A stretch of 62,394 nucleotides of DNA from Phycisphaerales bacterium UBA2402 (GTDB lineage Bacteria; Planctomycetota; Phycisphaerae; Phycisphaerales; UBA1924), in assembly GCA_002343715.1 (NCBI GenBank), contig DDSA01000106.1, positions 1 through 62,394 of the forward strand. The letters are read 5' to 3'. Below, piece after piece: positions 17,714 through 26,557 of the stretch. The position numbers were made by a program, and so were the translations under genes. The first letter of the stretch is position 1; each line of letters starts with the position of its first letter. Below the pieces are notes generated by a model. The model had not been told where the DNA came from. It saw only the letters and a list, made by a program, of their open reading frames with translations, and searched no databases.

Positions 17714-19978
17714 ATGCTCTCTCCAGACGCGATCACACGTTCACGCCGCCTGATTCCATGTGCCGCCGCCCTGATCGCTCTCACGGCGGGCAGCGCTCAA
17801 GCCATCAACAAGAGTTGGAACGTCGCCGGTTCCGGCACCTGGAGCACGGCGAGCGCCTGGACCCCGGCCGGCGTGCCCGCAGCGGCGGATGCGATTTTCA
17901 TCGGGAACACGGCCGCCTCCGCGAACGGCTCGGTCCGCCTCACCGCGAACACCACCGCCGCCTCGCTCACGGCGAGCGACGGGATGACGCTCGACACCAA
18001 CGGATTCTCGTTCACTCTGACCGGGGACCTGACGGCCACCGGGTATAACATAGTCAATAATATCGGGTATCCGTCCGGCCTGCGGGTTGAGCAAAGCCCC
18101 GCGGCGATCGACTGCCAAGTGCGGAACATCACTGTAAGCGACAACGCCCGCGCGGATATTCATGGCGGCAGCACACTGCGGGCGACCGGCCTCATCCACC
18201 TCGACGGTGGGCACATGTACGGCGACGGAGTTCTCAGCCTGACGGGCAACGGCGCACGCTCGCTGATCGTTGACGGTGTGCTTCAGTCTTCAACCAACGG
18301 TTTCACCATCACGCAGACGGGCACGGGTTTGATTGATCTCGACGGATCGGTGGCCGGCGACCGGGCTCTCGGCATCGCCGGGTACATGATGAACGGCACG
18401 GGGTTTGCAAGCCTGACTATCTTCGGCACAGCCCTCTTTGACACCTTCGATGATGACCTGTGGATCGGCGGCAACAGTTTCCTGGCGATGAATCTCAACG
18501 AGGGGTGGGCGATCGGCCCCTCCGCAGAACTCGTGATCTACGGCAACTCGCAGTACCCCGGACCGGCACAAATCAACGGCTCGGCCCTGCAGTTCAACGG
18601 CTCGATCCGGTTCATCTCCTCCAACGCCCACGGCCAGTTCAACTGTCCATTGACCTTGGGAACCTCCGCCTCGGCCACGCTCACAGAAAATGATGTCCTT
18701 GAGTGCAACGGCACGACCATCATCCAGGGCGGCCTGTACACACTGGAGCATAACGCGTACATCAACTTCGACGGCCCCACCACCGTTCAAGGAGGGTGGT
18801 TCCAAACCTACAGCACAACGCAGACCGATGGCATGGTCAACTTCCGTGGGCCGACGCAGTGGAACGGCTCCTTGACTGTCAACGGTCTGGCCTCCCAATC
18901 CGGCAATGCCACGGTCATCGGCACGACCACCATCAACGCCGCCGCGTTCGATCTGGACGGCACACCAGGCAGCACGAACTGGACGATCAACGCAGCACTC
19001 ACCATCAACGCCCACATGGTCGATGCCGCCGGATTCAACAACGACTTTGGCGGAGTCATGACCATCGCCGGCTCGCTCCCCGCCCGGTTGACCGTGAACC
19101 TCCTCTCGCAGTCGCAGACCTATTGGCGATCCTCGGGCACCATCAACGTCACCGGGGATGCGAACCTGTACTTCACCCGCCTTGCAGGCTCGCCTCTGTG
19201 GAACTATGGCAACCTGAATGTGACCAACCGTGTCCTGGCCACATGCGACCTGCGGCTCCTCTCAGGAAGCACCACCACATTCACCAGCGGCACGAGCATC
19301 CTGCGACTCTCCGGCCAGTCCTACATCGCCTCGGGAGCCTCTTTCGCCGGAACGGGAACGCTCTACGTCACGACTACCGGCAGGATGAACGCCGCGCACA
19401 ACACCAATCTGGCGGGTGTCGGCCTCACCAACGAGGGAGTGTTTGATCCCGGCAACACCCCCGGCACCCCCGCCGCCGTCAGCGTGGGCCGGTTCACCCA
19501 GACCGCCAACGGCCGCCTCGATATCGACATCGGCGGCTATGCCTTCGGCACCCAGTACGACCGCATCACCACCGGCTCCGGCCCGGCCACGCTCGCGGGC
19601 GACATCTCGGTGCGGCTCGCGGACTTGGGAAACTCGTTTCAGCCAAACCCCGGAGATCTCTTCACCATCATTCACTCCCCATCGGGTGTCGCGGGCACCT
19701 TTGCCGCCAACCCCCAGACCATCGCCAACGGCCTGATCTACACATGGACGGTGCTCTACAACGCCACCAACGTCCGCCTCCGTCTCGACAGCATCACCCC
19801 GATCCCCTGTCCGGCAGACTTCAATCAGGACGGGGGTATCGACGGTGCCGACGTTGATGCCTTCTTCGAGGTCTGGGAACAGGGCATCTCGACCGCCGAC
19901 GTCAATGATGACGGCGGCGTGGACGGCGCTGATGTCGATGCCTTCTTCGACGCCTGGGAAGCCGGTGGTTGCGTCTGA
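17714..19978 (+). CDS. Secreted beta-rich repeat protein with paired-loop C-terminal domain
   Basis: 754 residues. The N-terminal export signal (LIPCAAALIALTAGSAQA) is followed by KSWNVAGSGTWSTASAWTPA, a start shared with autotransporter-like and PEP-CTERM-type beta-solenoid proteins and with the large repeat protein at 48.6 kb. The bulk is Asn/Thr/Gly-rich strands of beta-helix character (for example NGFTITQTGTGLIDLDGSVA), with no catalytic motif. Near residue 600, FDPGNTPGTPAAVSVG and RLDIDIGG resemble the linker seen before surface-anchoring ends. The last 55 residues hold two loops, DFNQDGGIDGADVDAFF and DVNDDGGVDGADVDAFF, bracketed by Cys and ending GGCV. A ribosome site (GGAG) lies about 9 bases before the ATG. 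Role: probably structural or adhesive at the cell surface (inference). Confidence 0.75.
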   Translation: MLSPDAITRSRRLIPCAAALIALTAGSAQAINKSWNVAGSGTWSTASAWTPAGVPAAADAIFIGNTAASANGSVRLTANTTAASLTASDGMTLDTNGFSFTLTGDLTATGYNIVNNIGYPSGLRVEQSPAAIDCQVRNITVSDNARADIHGGSTLRATGLIHLDGGHMYGDGVLSLTGNGARSLIVDGVLQSSTNGFTITQTGTGLIDLDGSVAGDRALGIAGYMMNGTGFASLTIFGTALFDTFDDDLWIGGNSFLAMNLNEGWAIGPSAELVIYGNSQYPGPAQINGSALQFNGSIRFISSNAHGQFNCPLTLGTSASATLTENDVLECNGTTIIQGGLYTLEHNAYINFDGPTTVQGGWFQTYSTTQTDGMVNFRGPTQWNGSLTVNGLASQSGNATVIGTTTINAAAFDLDGTPGSTNWTINAALTINAHMVDAAGFNNDFGGVMTIAGSLPARLTVNLLSQSQTYWRSSGTINVTGDANLYFTRLAGSPLWNYGNLNVTNRVLATCDLRLLSGSTTTFTSGTSILRLSGQSYIASGASFAGTGTLYVTTTGRMNAAHNTNLAGVGLTNEGVFDPGNTPGTPAAVSVGRFTQTANGRLDIDIGGYAFGTQYDRITTGSGPATLAGDISVRLADLGNSFQPNPGDLFTIIHSPSGVAGTFAANPQTIANGLIYTWTVLYNATNVRLRLDSITPIPCPADFNQDGGIDGADVDAFFEVWEQGISTADVNDDGGVDGADVDAFFDAWEAGGCV

Positions 19979-20012
19979 TTCACACACGCTCGCGGGTCGG
20001 GGCGGATGGCGG

Positions 20013-20939
20013 CTACGCCTTCCGCCCCACCACCACCCGGGGCAGACCGTCGATGTCCTTGAGCACGCGGACATCCTCCACGCCCGGAACAGACCGAAGC
20101 AGGCCCGCCGCGGCATCCACGGTACACGAAGCGACTTCAACCAGGATCAGCCCACCGGGTCGCAACCATCGCGGCCCGTGTTCCAAGACCGGCCGGACAC
20201 ACGCCAGCCCGTCCGGCCCGCCCCTGAGTGCCAGGTGAGGCTCGTAGTCCTTGACGTTGGGCGCGACATCCGGCCATTCATGATCGGGGATATAAGGTGG
20301 ATTCGAGACGAGGTAATCCACGCTCTCATGCCCCCGCGTGGCGGGAAACTCAAGCAGGGGGGCAAGTAGATCCCCCCGGAGCAGGTCCAGACGGTCGTCC
20401 ACACCATGCCTCTGGGCGTTGGCCGCGGCGACTGCGAGCGCGGGCTCGCTCAGATCGGTGGCGACGGCGCGGGCCGCCGGCAGATTCTTGAGCAGGGCCA
20501 CGGCCAAGCACCCCGAGCCGGTGCAGATGTCGGCGATCAAGAGACCTTCACCGTCCGAGGCGGCCGCGCTTCGTGTTGCACGTACGTGTTGCAGCACCTC
20601 CTCCGCGATGGTCGCGGTCGAAGGGCGGGGGATCAGCACCCGGGGATCGACCACGAAGTCGAGCATGAAAAACTTGGCGGTTCCAACCAGATACTGAACC
20701 GGTTCGTGCCTGAGAGCACGGGCGACCAGTTCACGGAGCGACTGCCGCTCGGCCGGGCTGGCGGGCCGGTCCGGGTCGATGTACAACTTCATCCGGTTGC
20801 AGCCAAGGACGTGTTCGAGGAGCATTTCGGCTTGGATGCGCGGGCTGTCGAGGTCTTTCCTGGTAAAGGCGTCGATCATCCAGGCCATGAGGGACCGGGT
20901 GGTCCACTGTCGATCGGCGGTGTGGGGGGCGCTGCTCAC
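20013..20939 (-). CDS. prmC: Release factor glutamine N5-methyltransferase
   Basis: 308 residues from the GTG at 20939 (HemK/PrmC family). It methylates the glutamine of the GGQ motif in peptide-chain release factors using SAM. The N-terminal helical domain contains SPRIQAEMLLEHVLGCNRM. EPVQYLVGTAKFFMLDFVV and RVLIPRPSTATIAEE lead into the Rossmann domain. Motif I is IADICTGSGCLAVALLKNLP, and the catalytic NPPY motif is VDYLVSNPPYIPDHEWP. The frame extends upstream to 21002, but that would run into the promoter region of the divergent aminotransferase, so I chose the GTG. The release factor gene prfA is not adjacent. Confidence 0.93.
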   Translation of the reverse strand: MSSAPHTADRQWTTRSLMAWMIDAFTRKDLDSPRIQAEMLLEHVLGCNRMKLYIDPDRPASPAERQSLRELVARALRHEPVQYLVGTAKFFMLDFVVDPRVLIPRPSTATIAEEVLQHVRATRSAAASDGEGLLIADICTGSGCLAVALLKNLPAARAVATDLSEPALAVAAANAQRHGVDDRLDLLRGDLLAPLLEFPATRGHESVDYLVSNPPYIPDHEWPDVAPNVKDYEPHLALRGGPDGLACVRPVLEHGPRWLRPGGLILVEVASCTVDAAAGLLRSVPGVEDVRVLKDIDGLPRVVVGRKA

Positions 20940-21077
20940 CGGCGGAGTGTACGGGCGGCCTCTTGATGCCGACCGAATCGCTCTGTCCGGGCTGTGCGGC
21001 ATGCCAAAGATTGTCTTTCACGAATCGCCCACTTCGGGTGTGCGAAGCCGCCCCTGTTGACCGATATACCGCGCCGA

Positions 21078-22388
21078 ATGCTCGCTTCGCTTGTCGCCGA
21101 TCTCACTCGAACCGTTCCCGACGCCGTCCCGCCGGGCACACTTCCGATCCGAGGCCAGATGGTCCCGATGGATCGGACCAACGGAGAGTGGTCGATCGAC
21201 CCGACTCTGACGTTCCTCAACCACGGCTCCTACGGCGCGGTGCCCCGGGCCGCGCTGAAGCATCAGGCGGATCTTCGCACGCGGCTGGAGCGAGATCCGG
21301 TCAGGTTCTATAAGACGGACCTTGAACCCCTTCTCGATGAGATGCGTTCCCGGCTTGGAGCGCTGCTCAACTGCAGACCCAGCGATCTGGCCCCTCTTCC
21401 GAACGCCACCATCGCTCTGTGCACGATTCTTCAGAACACCCGGCTGGAGCCGGGCGACGAAATACTGATCACCGACCACGAGTACCAGTCCCTCAGCAAC
21501 GAGTTGGAGCGGGTGGTCGCGAGGACCGGCGCGGTGGTGGTCCGGGCGTCATTCCCGTTTCCCATCAGCGACCCTGCCGTCGTCACGGAGCGTTTTCTCG
21601 GGTGCCTGTCGCCTCGCACGCGGATCGCATTCATCAGCCATATCACCAGTTGCACGTCGCTGGTCTTTCCCGTCGCCGAGATCGTCCGGGAGTGCAACCG
21701 ACGGGGCATCGATATCTGCGTGGACGGCGCCCATTCACCCGGCCAGGTACCGGTTGATATCGCCGCGCTCAAACCCACGTACTTTGTCTTCAGCGGTCAC
21801 AAATGGCTGAGCGGGCCGAAGGGGACCGGGTTTCTCTACATCCGATCGGATCGACAAGTGGGCTTCCGACCGCTTCAGATTTCGAGCCGCGTCCACAAGG
21901 TCCGGCCCGAGCGGGCCTTGTTCCTGAGAGACTTTGACTACCAGGGCACGGCGGACTATTCCGGTGTTCTCACCGTGCCGGTGGCGGCGGAGTGCATGGG
22001 GCGACTCCTGCCCGGCAGCTGGCCGGCGCTGATGCGCCACAATCACGAACTCATCATGAAGGGGCGGGGCATCCTTGCCTCGGCACTGACGGACATACCC
22101 GGCTGCTGTGTCGAGACCGCCCCGGAGCGGATGATCGGCTGCATGATCACGATCATCGTGCCCGAGCCGCCCGAGTCACTGGCCAACCGCCCGACCAACT
22201 ACGACGATGCCCTGCAGGATGCGCTGTTCGAGCGTCACCGGATCGTGACGCCCGTGTGGAGGTTCGGAGCGACCAACGCCCGAGTGGTTCGAGTGTCGGC
22301 CCAGGTGTACAACACACCCTCTCAGTACGAACACCTCGGGGATGCGCTGGCGGAAGAACTGGCCCGCGAGGCGGCCGGACGGGTGTAG
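21078..22388 (+). CDS. Class V (PLP-dependent) aminotransferase, isopenicillin-N-epimerase-like
   Basis: 436 residues from the ATG at 21078. Fold type I features are seen in LTFLNHGSYGAVPRAALKHQ at the N-terminus, the pyridine-ring aspartate in IDICVDGAHSPGQVPVDI, and the Schiff-base lysine in FSGHKWLSGPKGTGFLYIR. The NHGSYG start is typical of the isopenicillin N epimerase-like/cysteine desulfurase-like subgroup. The overall substrate is unknown; the name reflects resemblance only and does not imply antibiotic synthesis. The gene is divergent from prmC and is followed 34 bases later by the FUN14-like gene. Confidence 0.85.
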   Translation: MLASLVADLTRTVPDAVPPGTLPIRGQMVPMDRTNGEWSIDPTLTFLNHGSYGAVPRAALKHQADLRTRLERDPVRFYKTDLEPLLDEMRSRLGALLNCRPSDLAPLPNATIALCTILQNTRLEPGDEILITDHEYQSLSNELERVVARTGAVVVRASFPFPISDPAVVTERFLGCLSPRTRIAFISHITSCTSLVFPVAEIVRECNRRGIDICVDGAHSPGQVPVDIAALKPTYFVFSGHKWLSGPKGTGFLYIRSDRQVGFRPLQISSRVHKVRPERALFLRDFDYQGTADYSGVLTVPVAAECMGRLLPGSWPALMRHNHELIMKGRGILASALTDIPGCCVETAPERMIGCMITIIVPEPPESLANRPTNYDDALQDALFERHRIVTPVWRFGATNARVVRVSAQVYNTPSQYEHLGDALAEELAREAAGRV

Positions 22389-22422
22389 GTTCTCCCATCC
22401 GCGGATGCGCCAACGATCGGGC

Positions 22423-22920
22423 ATGAGCGAACTTCCCCGCCCACCGCGATCCGCCCCGGCGTCTGGTCTCCCGACCTGGGTCAAGTTCCTCCTCCTGGGT
22501 TCGGTGGCGCTCATGGCTGTCGGGGTCATCCTACCCCTCGTACGGCGGGAGCCCCCGCAGTCCATCGGAGCGCTCACCAACAGCCTGGCGACCGAGGCAC
22601 CGGCCACGAGCGAGGATTGGTCTCCGGCAATCTTTCGGCTGGGCTTCAGTTTCTTTGTCGGGTTCGTTGTGGCCTATGCCCTGCGATGGTTCCTGAAGAC
22701 CGCGCTGCTGGCGGCGGGGTTCATGGCGCTGCTGCTCTTCGGCCTTCAGTACGGCGGCCTGATCGAGGTGAAATGGGGTGCGATCGAGGACAAGTACGAA
22801 GAGGGGAGCGGATGGGTCTCACGTCAGACCGAGTCTTTCCAGGCGCTGGTGACGGGGGCGCTCCCCTCGGCGGGGGCGGCGGGGTTTGGGTTGTTCGCCG
22901 GGATGCGTCGGCGGGTGTAG
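22423..22920 (+). CDS. FUN14-domain family membrane protein
   Basis: 165 residues. One membrane helix (TWVKFLLLGSVALMAVGVIL) is followed by an extracytoplasmic linker. Next comes a FUN14-like core: FRLGFSFFVGFVVAYALRWF, then KTALLAAGFMALLLFGLQYG, then GLIEVKWGAIEDKYEEG, a helical segment and the C-terminal hydrophobic stretch ALPSAGAAGFGLFAG. The GFxxGFxxGYALK-like glycine spacing and the following Val-x-Trp are characteristic of the family. Bacterial members have no established function. The start was chosen at 22423; the same frame is open upstream but overlaps the aminotransferase. It sits between that gene and motA. Confidence 0.72.
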   Translation: MSELPRPPRSAPASGLPTWVKFLLLGSVALMAVGVILPLVRREPPQSIGALTNSLATEAPATSEDWSPAIFRLGFSFFVGFVVAYALRWFLKTALLAAGFMALLLFGLQYGGLIEVKWGAIEDKYEEGSGWVSRQTESFQALVTGALPSAGAAGFGLFAGMRRRV

Positions 22921-23070
22921 GCCCTTATCGGGCGAGCGGTCGTCATAGATGGGCCGCCATGAACGATTGCCCGCGCGGACGGGCGTGGGTCGCCGGTCCG
23001 GGTCGCCGATAGCCCTGCGGGGTCCGGCACGTCGCCGGGCCGCGTCAACCACACTCGGAAGAACCCCGGC

Positions 23071-23853
23071 ATGGACAAGGCCAGTCTCATCGGCGTCATC
23101 ATCGGCGTGGCCGCGCTGGGCATCGTTTTTTACGAGGTCTCGCACGGCCACCTGATGATGTTCTTCTCGGGTGAAGGCGTGCTGATGGTGGGCTTCGGCT
23201 CGGTCAGCGTCTGCTTCATGGCGATGCCGATGGAGCGGATCAAGGCGGTGCCGGGGTACGTGAAGCGGTTCATGTTCCACAAGGCCCAGCCGATCCCCGA
23301 GATCATCAAGCAGTTGGCGGGCCTGTCCGAGAAGGCCCGGCGCGACGGCATCCTCGCCCTCGAAAGCGAGATGGCGAACATCAAGGATCCTTTCCTCGCC
23401 GCGGGCCTCAAGATGGCCGTGGACGGGATCGAACCATCACAGATCGAGGCGACCGCCCGGATGGAGCTGCTGGCGATGCAGGACCGACACAAAGCGGGCA
23501 AGAAGTTCTTCGACCTGATCAAGTTGTACGGACCCGGCTATGGCCTGGTCGGGACGCTGGTGGGCCAGGTGGGCATGTTCGGCAAACTCGCCTCAGCGGA
23601 CATCGGCGCCCTGGGCAGCGCCCTGGCCATCGCGGTCGTGGCCACCCTCTACGGCGCGATCGTGGCCAACGCTATCGCGGGGCCCATCGGCGACAAGCTC
23701 GCCCTCCGATCCAGCGAGGAGATTCTTGCCCGGGAGATGATGCTCCAGGCGATCCTCTCCATCCAGGCGGGCGATAACCCGCGCGTCACACAGGACAAGA
23801 TGCTGGCCTTCATCCCCATGGCCAGCCGGGGCAAACTGCAACTGGCGGCCTGA
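23071..23853 (+). CDS. motA: Flagellar stator subunit MotA
   Basis: 260 residues with four membrane segments. TM1 and TM2 are at the N-terminus (ASLIGVIIGVAALGIVFYEV; GVLMVGFGSVSVCFMAMP). A cytoplasmic region of about 90 residues follows (AGLSEKARRDGILALESEM). TM3 is LYGPGYGLVGTLVGQVGMF, with the conserved proline, and TM4 is LAIAVVATLYGAIVANAIAG, followed by Pro. The layout matches MotA/PomA. Together with MotB the protein forms the proton (or sodium) channel that drives flagellar rotation. motB starts 13 bases downstream, so they are co-transcribed. No other flagellar genes are in the window. Confidence 0.92.
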   Translation: MDKASLIGVIIGVAALGIVFYEVSHGHLMMFFSGEGVLMVGFGSVSVCFMAMPMERIKAVPGYVKRFMFHKAQPIPEIIKQLAGLSEKARRDGILALESEMANIKDPFLAAGLKMAVDGIEPSQIEATARMELLAMQDRHKAGKKFFDLIKLYGPGYGLVGTLVGQVGMFGKLASADIGALGSALAIAVVATLYGAIVANAIAGPIGDKLALRSSEEILAREMMLQAILSIQAGDNPRVTQDKMLAFIPMASRGKLQLAA

Positions 23854-23866
23854 TCCACGAGCACCC

Positions 23867-24736
23867 ATGGGCGACGACCACGGCAAGCACGGCGAAGACA
23901 ACGGCGGCGGGCACGGCAAGGCCCGCGCCGGCGGGCATTGCTGCCACGGCGGAGGCCATGCCGAGGGCGAGCACGAAGGCGCCCCCGAGTGGCTCATCTC
24001 CTTCGCCGACAACGTGGCGCTCCTGATGGGCTTCTTCGTCATCCTGCTCGCCATGAACATGGGGCCGAAGGTCAAGGGCATCAACGAGGGCGACGGCAAC
24101 ACGTCTCCCAGCGCCAATGCCGAGATGCTCGACTTCGTCATCGCCATGCGCGAGGCCTTCAACAACAAGGTGGACATCAACTCCAAGGACCCCACCGATG
24201 CCCCCCTGATCCGCCGGATGCTCCAGCGCACCAGCGGCAAGAGCAACGACCCCGGACCACAGGGGAAGAACGACGGGCAGCAGGCCCTGCGCCCCACCGA
24301 GTTCAACCGCGTCACGGCCTCCGTTCCCTTTGACGACGGCGGCACCACTCTCTCCGCATCGGCACGGGCCACGCTCATCGAGACCGCGAACATGCTCCGC
24401 GATCAACGCTGGGTCATCGAGGTCCGCGGCCACGTCAGCCCCTACGAGGCGATGCGGAACCCTGTCCGTGCCATGGAACTCGCGCACCAGCGTGCGATCG
24501 CCGCGGCGACGGCCTTGGTCGAGGGAGGACTGTCGTGGGACTCGCTCCGTATTGTCGCGTGCGGAGACAACGACCGACTGGTCGCACGACCCTTCGATCG
24601 AGACAAGGACCGGACCAACCAGCGCGTCGAGATCGTTGTCACCGATGTCGCCCTGCCGCCCGACCCGTACGTCAAGCAGGAAGAGACGCGTGGGCCCGAA
24701 TCGCGCAGCGCCGGCGCTGCGGACATCGACCGCTGA
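23867..24736 (+). CDS. motB: Flagellar stator subunit MotB with His/Cys-rich N-terminus
   Basis: 289 residues. The first 36 residues are unusually rich in His, Gly and acidic residues (HGKHGEDNGGGHGKARAGGH, then CCHGGGH). The single membrane helix contains the ion-binding aspartate in EWLISFADNVALLMGFFVI. A periplasmic linker follows, then an OmpA-like peptidoglycan-binding domain with VIEVRGHVSPYE, where the usual GHTD is GHVS, and DRDKDRTNQRVEIVV, the equivalent of the NRRVEI end. Function: the anchoring half of the stator. A cardiolipin synthase gene follows 14 bases downstream. Confidence 0.9.
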   Translation: MGDDHGKHGEDNGGGHGKARAGGHCCHGGGHAEGEHEGAPEWLISFADNVALLMGFFVILLAMNMGPKVKGINEGDGNTSPSANAEMLDFVIAMREAFNNKVDINSKDPTDAPLIRRMLQRTSGKSNDPGPQGKNDGQQALRPTEFNRVTASVPFDDGGTTLSASARATLIETANMLRDQRWVIEVRGHVSPYEAMRNPVRAMELAHQRAIAAATALVEGGLSWDSLRIVACGDNDRLVARPFDRDKDRTNQRVEIVVTDVALPPDPYVKQEETRGPESRSAGAADIDR

Positions 24737-24750
24737 GGTCTCACGCGTGT

Positions 24751-26232
24751 ATGCTTCCCGCGTTGCCGTTGTGGAACACCATCGCCGAGCACTGGCAGGC
24801 GTGGGCCGTCTTCACCATTGATGCGTTGCTGCGCATCGGGCTGGGGGTGCGGGTAATTCTGCGCCGGCAACCCGTGCCCGCCTCCCTTACGTGGCTGGTG
24901 TTGCTGCTCTTTGCGCCGTTTCTCGGCGCCTTTTTGTACCTGCTGATGGGTGAGAACCGCCTGGGCGGACGGCGGGCGAAACGGTTGCAGGCTCTCTCCA
25001 CCGCCTGCGAAATCCAGGCGCTTGCCCTCTGGGAGCGTCAGGCCGCCGCCCAGACGCCGATCCCCGAGGAGTACTCGGGCTTCGTGCAACTCGGGAACAC
25101 CGTGAGCGGGTTCGTCCCGCTGCGGGGCAACGTGCTCGAGATCATGGACGATGCCAACGAGGTCCTCGACCGCCTCGCCGCGGACATCGACCGCGCGCAG
25201 CATCATTGCCATCTGCTCTACTACATCTGGATGCCCGCCGGGCGGGGCGTGACGGTCGCCGAAGCCCTCATCCGCGCCGCCCTGCGCGGCGTGGAATGCC
25301 GAGTGCTGGTCGATGCCGTGGGGAGCAAGAAGTTCCTGCGCAGCCCGTGGCCGCAGCGCATGCGGGCAGCGGGGGTCAAAGTCACGGCGGCCCTGCCCGT
25401 CAACCCGCTGCGCATGCTCTTCGCCCGCATCGACCTGCGCAACCACCGCAAGATCGCCGTGATCGACGGGCACACGGCCTACTGCGGGAGCCAGAACCTG
25501 ACCGACGAAACATTCCGCTCGCGCAAGCACCGCAAGACCGGCCCGTGGATCGACACCACCGTCCGCATCGTCGGCCCCGCGGTATTGCCGCTCCAGACCG
25601 TCTTCCTGCGCGACTGGTCCTGTGAAGAAGTCGAAGACATCACGAGACTCGATCCCTATTTCCCCGAGGTACCGACGCGAGGCACCTCGCTGGTCCACGT
25701 CATCCCCTCCGGCCCCGGCCCTCAGCCCGACGCCATCCATCAGGCGCTCCTGGCGATGCTCTTCTCGGCGAAGCAGGAGATCATCATGACCACGCCCTAC
25801 TTCGTGCCCGATGAGGCGACGAAGGCGGCGCTGCTCAACGCGGCCCTGCGGGGCGTGCGGGTCACGCTCGTGGTGCCCGATGTGCTCGACGCCGTGATCG
25901 TCGCCGCGGCGAGCCGATCGCACTACGACGAACTGCTCGAAGCCGGTGTGCGCATCATGCACCACACCGAGGGCCTCCTGCACGCCAAGACCGCCGTGAT
26001 CGACCAGCGACTGGCCGTGGTCACCAGCGCGAACCTCGACATGCGCAGTTTCTGGCTCAACTTCGAGGTCAGCCTCTTCATCTACGACGACGACTTCGCC
26101 GGGATGCTGCGCTTCCTCCAGACCCGCTACATCGATGAGTCCGAGCAGATCCACCTCGACGAATGGCGCCATCGCCGCGTCGGGCGTCGATTCCTCGACA
26201 ATGCCGCGCAGTTGCTGGGCCCCCTGCTGTAG
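24751..26232 (+). CDS. cls: Cardiolipin synthase, phospholipase D superfamily
   Basis: 493 residues from the ATG at 24751. Two N-terminal membrane helices (FTIDALLRIGLGVRVIL; LTWLVLLLFAPFLGAFLYLL) are typical of Cls. Two HKD motifs are present: NHRKIAVIDGHTAYCGSQNL at about residue 230 and LLHAKTAVIDQRLAVVTSAN at about 410. The enzyme joins two phosphatidylglycerols to make cardiolipin. It is adjacent to motB and probably in the same transcript; whether that link is functional is unknown. The frame is open upstream inside motB, but the ATG at 24751 gives the normal N-terminus. Confidence 0.92.
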   Translation: MLPALPLWNTIAEHWQAWAVFTIDALLRIGLGVRVILRRQPVPASLTWLVLLLFAPFLGAFLYLLMGENRLGGRRAKRLQALSTACEIQALALWERQAAAQTPIPEEYSGFVQLGNTVSGFVPLRGNVLEIMDDANEVLDRLAADIDRAQHHCHLLYYIWMPAGRGVTVAEALIRAALRGVECRVLVDAVGSKKFLRSPWPQRMRAAGVKVTAALPVNPLRMLFARIDLRNHRKIAVIDGHTAYCGSQNLTDETFRSRKHRKTGPWIDTTVRIVGPAVLPLQTVFLRDWSCEEVEDITRLDPYFPEVPTRGTSLVHVIPSGPGPQPDAIHQALLAMLFSAKQEIIMTTPYFVPDEATKAALLNAALRGVRVTLVVPDVLDAVIVAAASRSHYDELLEAGVRIMHHTEGLLHAKTAVIDQRLAVVTSANLDMRSFWLNFEVSLFIYDDDFAGMLRFLQTRYIDESEQIHLDEWRHRRVGRRFLDNAAQLLGPLL

Positions 26233-26546
26233 CACGGGCATGACGATCGATCCGCCCGCCGGTGCCGCTCTCAAATTTCCACGCTGAACCCCCGAACTTT
26301 CTCCGCCGCGGCGCGTATATCCGGTACGCCGGCAACGGGCCGGCAACACCAGGAACGGGTGTGCCCGACGAATGTCGAACGGGCGAAACTCCGACGCTCC
26401 CCAAAGCGCGGAGACCGATGTGACAGACAGCAGCGGTTGTGTACCGGGTGCCGAGGCACCCGCCGACCTGACGCCCTCACGGGCGTACCGGCTGTGTCAT
26501 CACCACACCCCGAAAGGCACGTTCGGACAGACCCACACACAGATAC
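26233..26546 (+). promoter_or_regulatory. htrA upstream region with two tandem hairpins
   Basis: The gap of about 325 bases between cls and htrA has no credible gene. Two adjacent hairpins lie 70-110 bases before the htrA start: GGGTGCC-GA-GGCACCC at 26446-26461 and ACGCCC-TCAC-GGGCGT at 26471-26486. A direct repeat CCGGCAAC occurs twice near 26325-26345. They may be an operator or leader structure for a stress-regulated protease. I see no unambiguous promoter boxes. Confidence 0.35.
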
Positions 26547-26552
26547 GGGAGG
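26547..26552 (+). promoter_or_regulatory. Shine-Dalgarno fixing the htrA start
   Basis: GGGAGG lies 5 bases before the ATG at 26558. The frame is open to 26372, but only this start has a ribosome site and a plausible export signal directly after it. Confidence 0.65.
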
Positions 26553-26557
26553 CTCTC

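Noticed and set aside
24442..26349. A 635-codon open frame on the minus strand
   Set aside because: It lies antisense to motB/cls, whose HKD motifs and membrane helices are clear. Long antisense frames are expected at this GC content, and its translation is low-complexity His/Arg/Asp-rich.
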